A stretch of 64,000 bases of DNA. Origin: Strongylocentrotus droebachiensis (taxonomy: Eukaryota; Echinodermata; Echinoidea; Camarodonta; Strongylocentrotidae). Shown piece after piece: positions 58,843 to 64,000 of this stretch. The position numbers and the translations under genes are program-made. How positions within the stretch are numbered: the first letter of the stretch is position 1; each line of letters opens with the position of its first letter. The notes under the pieces are model-generated. The model was not told where the DNA came from. It made no database searches and worked only from the letters and a program-made list of their open reading frames with translations. The stretch lies in assembly GCA_035222895.1 (NCBI GenBank), contig JAVYIG010000036.1:372001-436000 (forward strand), given 5' to 3'.

Positions 58843-60373
58843 TAAGACAGAGCCCCGCGGGATTAAACGGCGAGCTGGAGGGGAGACCCTTGGGCAATTA
58901 TGACCCGGGCCGGGCAGGGTGGAAAGCGGACGTCCGAACACTCCTTGTTAAATCCAACACCTAATCAAATTCCAAGGGTGATTTCGCGACATATGGCGAG
59001 CAATTTGTGCTTAAATATGCCTGACACTATGACAGTAATATGAATTTAGATCCATTTTATTCCTACCTAATCCTAGAAACGTCATTTTTTTTCTTTCTAT
59101 TCTTGGTATTTATTATGCTTTAGTGTGCACAGTGTGTGCTAGCCGTTCTGAAATCTTTTTCATAATGATTAGTAACGTTTTTCACTTAGACGTTTGAGAG
59201 CAAGGGGTCACCCCTCTTCCGGATGGGGAAAAGGGACGCAATAATCTGGACCATAGGTTACAAAGGTAAATTTAATGTAACTGAGGGCAACTGCCAACCC
59301 AAACCCAAGATTGTTATCGACGCATGTATTTCTAAAATTCATTTCACGAAGCCTATGTCCTGTGTATGCTTTAAATTGCGGCAAAACGCTATCATGTTCC
59401 CCACGTACGTCATCTTGTGCGTGTTGTAGTGGTTTTGAAAACACTGAAGTGACTTGTCGAAACTGCAATGGAATTCTTTACTACCCATAAACGTCACAAA
59501 AATATGGAGGTACCTTGTTTTGATCAAGTTCAATTGTCGAGGGTAACTTAATGGAATTCCTGCAGCGGTTTTTACAAGGTATGACAAACTGATTGACTAT
59601 GCTTGCACACACAATATCATAACATTGTATAAAAAACAGCATCAACAATACTCTCACTTTGAATAAGAATAGGAAGAATGTATGTACAGTATTCTTTAAT
59701 ATTCTTTTAAAATCTACGAAATTTAAACAAAAATTATCCAAACATCTTTAAATAATTTTTCAATCTATAGAAACACTGTTGAGTAGCAGTTCGGCGGATT
59801 TTAGGTGCAATTGCAATCATGACGTACGCTGTGAACATGATAGCTTCCGGCAGCCTCTTTCAGTTCTTCTTTCTTTCCTTATCTTGCCCTTCTCCACTTC
59901 ATCCTCGTCTTCTTTCACATTTCCCTCACATCTCCTTTCTCTCTCCATCTTCTTGGAGAGTCTGTACTTCTTTTCGATCAGTCCCAGGGTTGCAGTAAAC
60001 TTGTCGAAAGTCGTTCTCAGTCGGGGAGCAGCATGAGGCGAGAATTACAGAGGCACTTCGGAGACTCGCAGCTTCAGGCGATTATTTCTTCGCTGCATTA
60101 TTCAGCCATATTCACGAGCTAGCTTTGAATTTCACCCCGCGCCAAATTCCAACGTCATCTTAACCATTACAATACTGATAGCTCGGCTTTGACTGAACGC
60201 TTCATTTCGTGCACATGATTGGTTAATTATATCGATATAATGCAAGAAGTAGGTTATTGTCTTCGTCACAACTTCAGATTATGGGAGATGGTGTCGATAA
60301 ATTTTGGTAATGCCGGAAAGAGATGGACTCTTTTATCACGTTTGTGGGGATATCTTTATAATATTGTTGGTGG

Positions 60374-60535
60374 ATAATGAAATTGTGGTGAAATTAACGC
60401 AACCAAAATTGAAAAGCAGGAATATGTACAGACATGTAGATGACTAATAAAATTGTGGTATTTACGTATTAACCAAATTATATTACCAAGAGTAGGAAGA
60501 TGCGTGATGAAATTGTGGTATTTACATAAACCAAC
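60374..60535 (+). repeat. Tandem repeat, three ~60-70-bp units
   Basis: AATGAAATTGTGGTGAAATT, AATAAAATTGTGGTATTTAC and GATGAAATTGTGGTATTTAC begin near 60377, 60446 and 60508, each followed by a variant of TTAACCAA or AAACCAAC. Confidence 0.7.
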
Positions 60536-63500
60536 ATTTACTAGCAAGTTAAGAGTAAGATTGTATGATCAATCTGTATCTTGAGAAGAAGTCATACCCG
60601 TGAGAAGTCTCCCGATAGTTCTTTTTGCAAATATAAAATGTCCTTACTTTCACATTAATAGCAGAGTTAATTCCTTCCTTACTCATATTCTCAGGTTAGT
60701 CATGCCTGAGATGAATATATATACACGTAACTGTAGCTCATGTAGGTTATAAATGACCGAAATGCTCACGCAATAACATGCTACGATATACTTTGCATTG
60801 AACAGTTCAGTTGACCTTAAATCTTCATCACACACTTCCGAATGACACTTATACTATCATACTGCAGCAGACGACATATCGCATGGCTTTCAATTCGATC
60901 ACAGTATTATGATTCGATCCGTGTGATTTATTGGCGCGTGTTGCCTGGTTACCCGAACGCCGTTTCAAAGAATTTTTCGACCGCTTCCTCTTGTTGGTCG
61001 AGACCCCCGATTTTCATTCACAAAATATTGATGTTAGCGGTTCAGGTATTGACATGTGGATGACTTGATTTGAGGGGGAAAAGAATGCATTCGAGAGAGA
61101 GTCAGACGCATGATTATTTTCTGTCATTGGTATTGTGGTTTGACTAGTTTTGTCATGTTTGCAAACTGGGCGCGTGCATTTGCGTGTGAATCTGTTTTGA
61201 AGAAATTAAGATGTCTTCTCTTTTCAAATAATGTTCCATCATGGGTAAAATATTTTGCATATAGGCCTATGACACTTTGCTAATGTCGAAGTCGAGAAAG
61301 AAACGTGACAACAATATTTGGTTCCGATTTGGCGCTAAGGTACTCATGAGACAATGTAGCTCTGCTGCAGAGTTAAATTGCATTTCGTTATAGATTGTGT
61401 CTTGGGGTAAATCGCATTCTATTATAATAGATGCGTGTTATGTTATTTTGCTGTTAGAAGTGTTTTGTAAACCAGCAATAACCAAGTAAATAGGTTCATA
61501 TTCACAAAATAGACGTTTGTAATTCACATAGAGTAAACACTTTACACCCTTAATAAATGGAAAATTTTAAAGATATTTGCCCCGACGTTAAATACTACGA
61601 TCCTGGAAACGAATTATTGCTCTTATGGAAATATCAATAGAATATTCATTATGGCATCTATTTTACTGCACGCCCATCTATACACTATTAGCATTCAAAC
61701 CCTAAGGAGATCGCTTATCCCTGTAGCCTTGACCATTACTTTATCAATATGCCAGTGCTTGTGCCTTCTGAAGAGCTCATTGTACATCTATCGAGGAGCT
61801 CTTAAGTTTAACGTGCTTGACCCTCGCATCACTCTGGCCAACGATTGTCTTCCTGCGTTACCCATCACTTCATAAACAAATATTCTTTTCCCATACTATT
61901 TGGATGTGTTTGTATTGTTACCCATGCCATACATGGTTATTTGCCAATAAAATCTCACCTCTCAGATAGTCTAACTATCCATGACAGTCAAATTCTCTCC
62001 GAAGAAACATGTGGTCACACCAGCAGTATCGAATTGATGGCGCGTAATCTTTCGAATATATTCTGTATTTGTCATGCAAATTCGTAACAAACATTATTTC
62101 CTACAATGTTCTCTGATAAAACGTCTTCGAACATTCAAGCAGTATATTGACTAAAAAGCTGGTGTCGATATTTTAGTTTTTGTTTTGGATATAGGAACGT
62201 CCAGGATTAAAAGGTCATTGGACATTGCTCATGAAGTATGTATGATGTTTGTTAGCGCGAACCCAGCTTTCTTTGAAACAAGCAACTTTCACACGTCAGG
62301 TGTGCGAACAGTAGGCTCCATTGGAGTTTCACACCTGTAATTTACACGCTTACGAAAACTCTAGACGGTGTTGATTTGACGTGCATTCGCGGTCAACCAA
62401 GAAGATTGGCTTTCTCGCGTTCTCTTTTAATCACGTCTCCTCGATGAATAGAATCGGGGCATTCTTCACACCAAAGGTGTTGGGTAAATGGATCCATTTC
62501 GAGACAATACGAAGGGATAGACCTTTTAAACAAGCAAAGCGTCTTTTGTTAACCACGCAGATCCCTGGTGAAGTGGCACTCCTGATTTATACATGATTCC
62601 ACGCGAAAGAATAGGTCGTCGACAGAAAATGCATCTGTTGGCGATTTTGATGGGCAGGGGTAAAGAGGCACTGTTTGAAAGGGGTTGTTTGTCTTTTCTC
62701 TTTAAGTTACACCTCTGTTCTTTCATATTCTTCTTTTTACAGAACATCCTTTTTTCTTCCAGACAAATAGTAAAAATACGCTTAATTACTGCAAGAGGTC
62801 TCTGCAAGAGACTTGATTTCTTGTCTAAACAATAATGAAAAGATCGTTCGCTTATGTTGACATCAAGTCTTGATTTGCATATAGGGTAGCTTAGAAGTGT
62901 ATCCCCCCCCCCCCCACCCAAACCAAAATGGTCCACCCACAAGCTTGAGTGAGATTTGTGTATCTTTCACTGTTGGTTCCAAGCAGTAATAGCGTACTCC
63001 ATTGCACTATTGTCCTGCATGAAACTTTTCCCCAAACGCCCTTGCTTGCTATTTTTGCAAGACTTTCAATGTTGCTACCCCTCATTCATAATGTTTTGGG
63101 GGATATTGTCTGAAGAGGGGTAGATGACACCCACTTTTCTTCGTCGAGGAGAGAAAACCTTCCCCTATCACGGATTCGGAGTCGAATTGAAACCTGAAAA
63201 ATGGAGGACCTTGTTATTCCTGCATGGTTGCCTGCCAGCATGAAAACATTGCTCCATTGTCGTGATGTTTTGCAGAAATGTGCAAGTTTCTTTTCAACGT
63301 TTAATATTACACCGTGAAGGTTCTTTTCCGAGCGTTGGAATTTTTTCAACATTTCCTTTCCTTTGATACACAGCATTACCATGCAGACACACAGTTTGAT
63401 TGATATGAGTTTCCTTTTAGGAAACACATTGCCACTCACTCTTGAAATGACACTTTCTTATTTGCTCTTTGAATGTTATTGATGACTGCCACTCGTTCGG

Positions 63501-64000
63501 GCACAAACTGTAACAATACATTCAAGAAAAGTCTTTACTTTCTACGAAATCATTGATACCAGATCCTTTTCAACCACTGATGAACTCAAAATCCTAAGCG
63601 CTTGTGCACCCTGGGTCTATGAACCTGATTTCCCTGTGCACCGGGTCGCTGATGGGTTCAGCCAATCTACCTGTTGGTTCACTTTCTTTAACTAGTATAA
63701 GAAAATGTGCGACCCACTTCTTTCTCCTTTATTAAGATTGTTTGGATTGTTTCATTTAGAGAGAAAGTGAGTGGCTCAATGTGATGCGACTTAATTTAAC
63801 AAAACGTAAATAACGATGTCATTGTTTATGTTTTCCATTATGATATGTCAATCTGTTAGATACGAATGTTTTACAACCATTATCGCTGTTGAAGGAAACT
63901 TGCGTGCTACCAATACCACCCAACACGTCTAAATTGCAAGAGTAACAAAATGAATCAGTTTCCATCAAATCTTCAAAGGCTTGGTCCGCATACAAAACAC

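Larger units (their letters stand above)
35016..64000 (+). other. Probable large first intron of netrin, truncated by the window end
   Basis: A strong donor (C|GTAAGT) opens the interval. I found no exon matching netrin EGF repeats 2-3 or the NTR domain on the plus strand up to 64000, so the intron would exceed 29 kb. No other gene was recognised on either strand. Structured repeats are listed separately. The stretches 35016-36470, 36950-38570, 38740-41295, 41840-46655, 48480-49805, 51335-57835 and 58843-64000 show only microsatellites, poly-C runs and unremarkable sequence, apart from the three-unit repeat at 60374-60535. Confidence 0.55.

Overview
The window is animal nuclear DNA, most likely from an echinoderm and probably a sea urchin. 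Coding sequence is cut into short exons with GT-AG introns and is AT-rich outside exons. It is full of tRNA-derived SINEs, tails of non-LTR retrotransposons, miniature inverted-repeat (foldback) elements and CT/GA microsatellites. The species assignment is an inference from gene content and repeat style; no sequence search was run.

Layout. (1) 650-5909, minus strand: a two-exon TRIM-type protein (RING, two B-boxes, coiled coil, C-terminal propeller-like region) of about 702 residues. (2) 6586-15739, plus strand: eleven 3' exons of a gene for a secreted-type alpha/beta-hydrolase-fold protein of the PhoPQ-activated pathogenicity-related / AprA family. Reading frame and splice phase are continuous through all eleven exons; the 5' exons were not found. 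Its introns hold a 5'-truncated reverse-transcriptase element, several retroelement tails, a SINE, short foldback elements and a 210-bp TTTTC repeat that abuts one 3' splice site. (3) 19503-19584, minus strand: an intact tRNA-Leu(TAA) gene. (4) 19.6-33.2 kb: gene-poor DNA with a 1.14-kb foldback element, a SINE and long CT/GAA tracts. (5) 34004-35015, plus strand: the first coding exon of a netrin (signal peptide, laminin N-terminal domain, first laminin-EGF repeat). (6) 35016-64000: no further netrin exon or other gene was recognised, so this is probably the very large first netrin intron. It carries several structured repeats: a TTAA-flanked element, a TA-flanked 1.8-kb element containing a perfect 42-bp-arm palindrome, a foldback array of satellite-like units, and a 1-kb A-B-A'-B' block made of two interleaved inverted repeats at 57837-58842.

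The three protein genes are functionally unrelated as far as can be seen: ubiquitin ligase or innate-type sensing (TRIM), an extracellular hydrolase-fold protein (AprA-like), and an axon-guidance ligand (netrin). No new biochemical system was identified with confidence. The most unusual material is structural: the interleaved inverted repeat at 57.8-58.8 kb, the near-zero-loop palindrome at 47.3 kb, and two cases where an interrupted and an uninterrupted copy of the same repeat in the same window show the insertion of a short mobile element.
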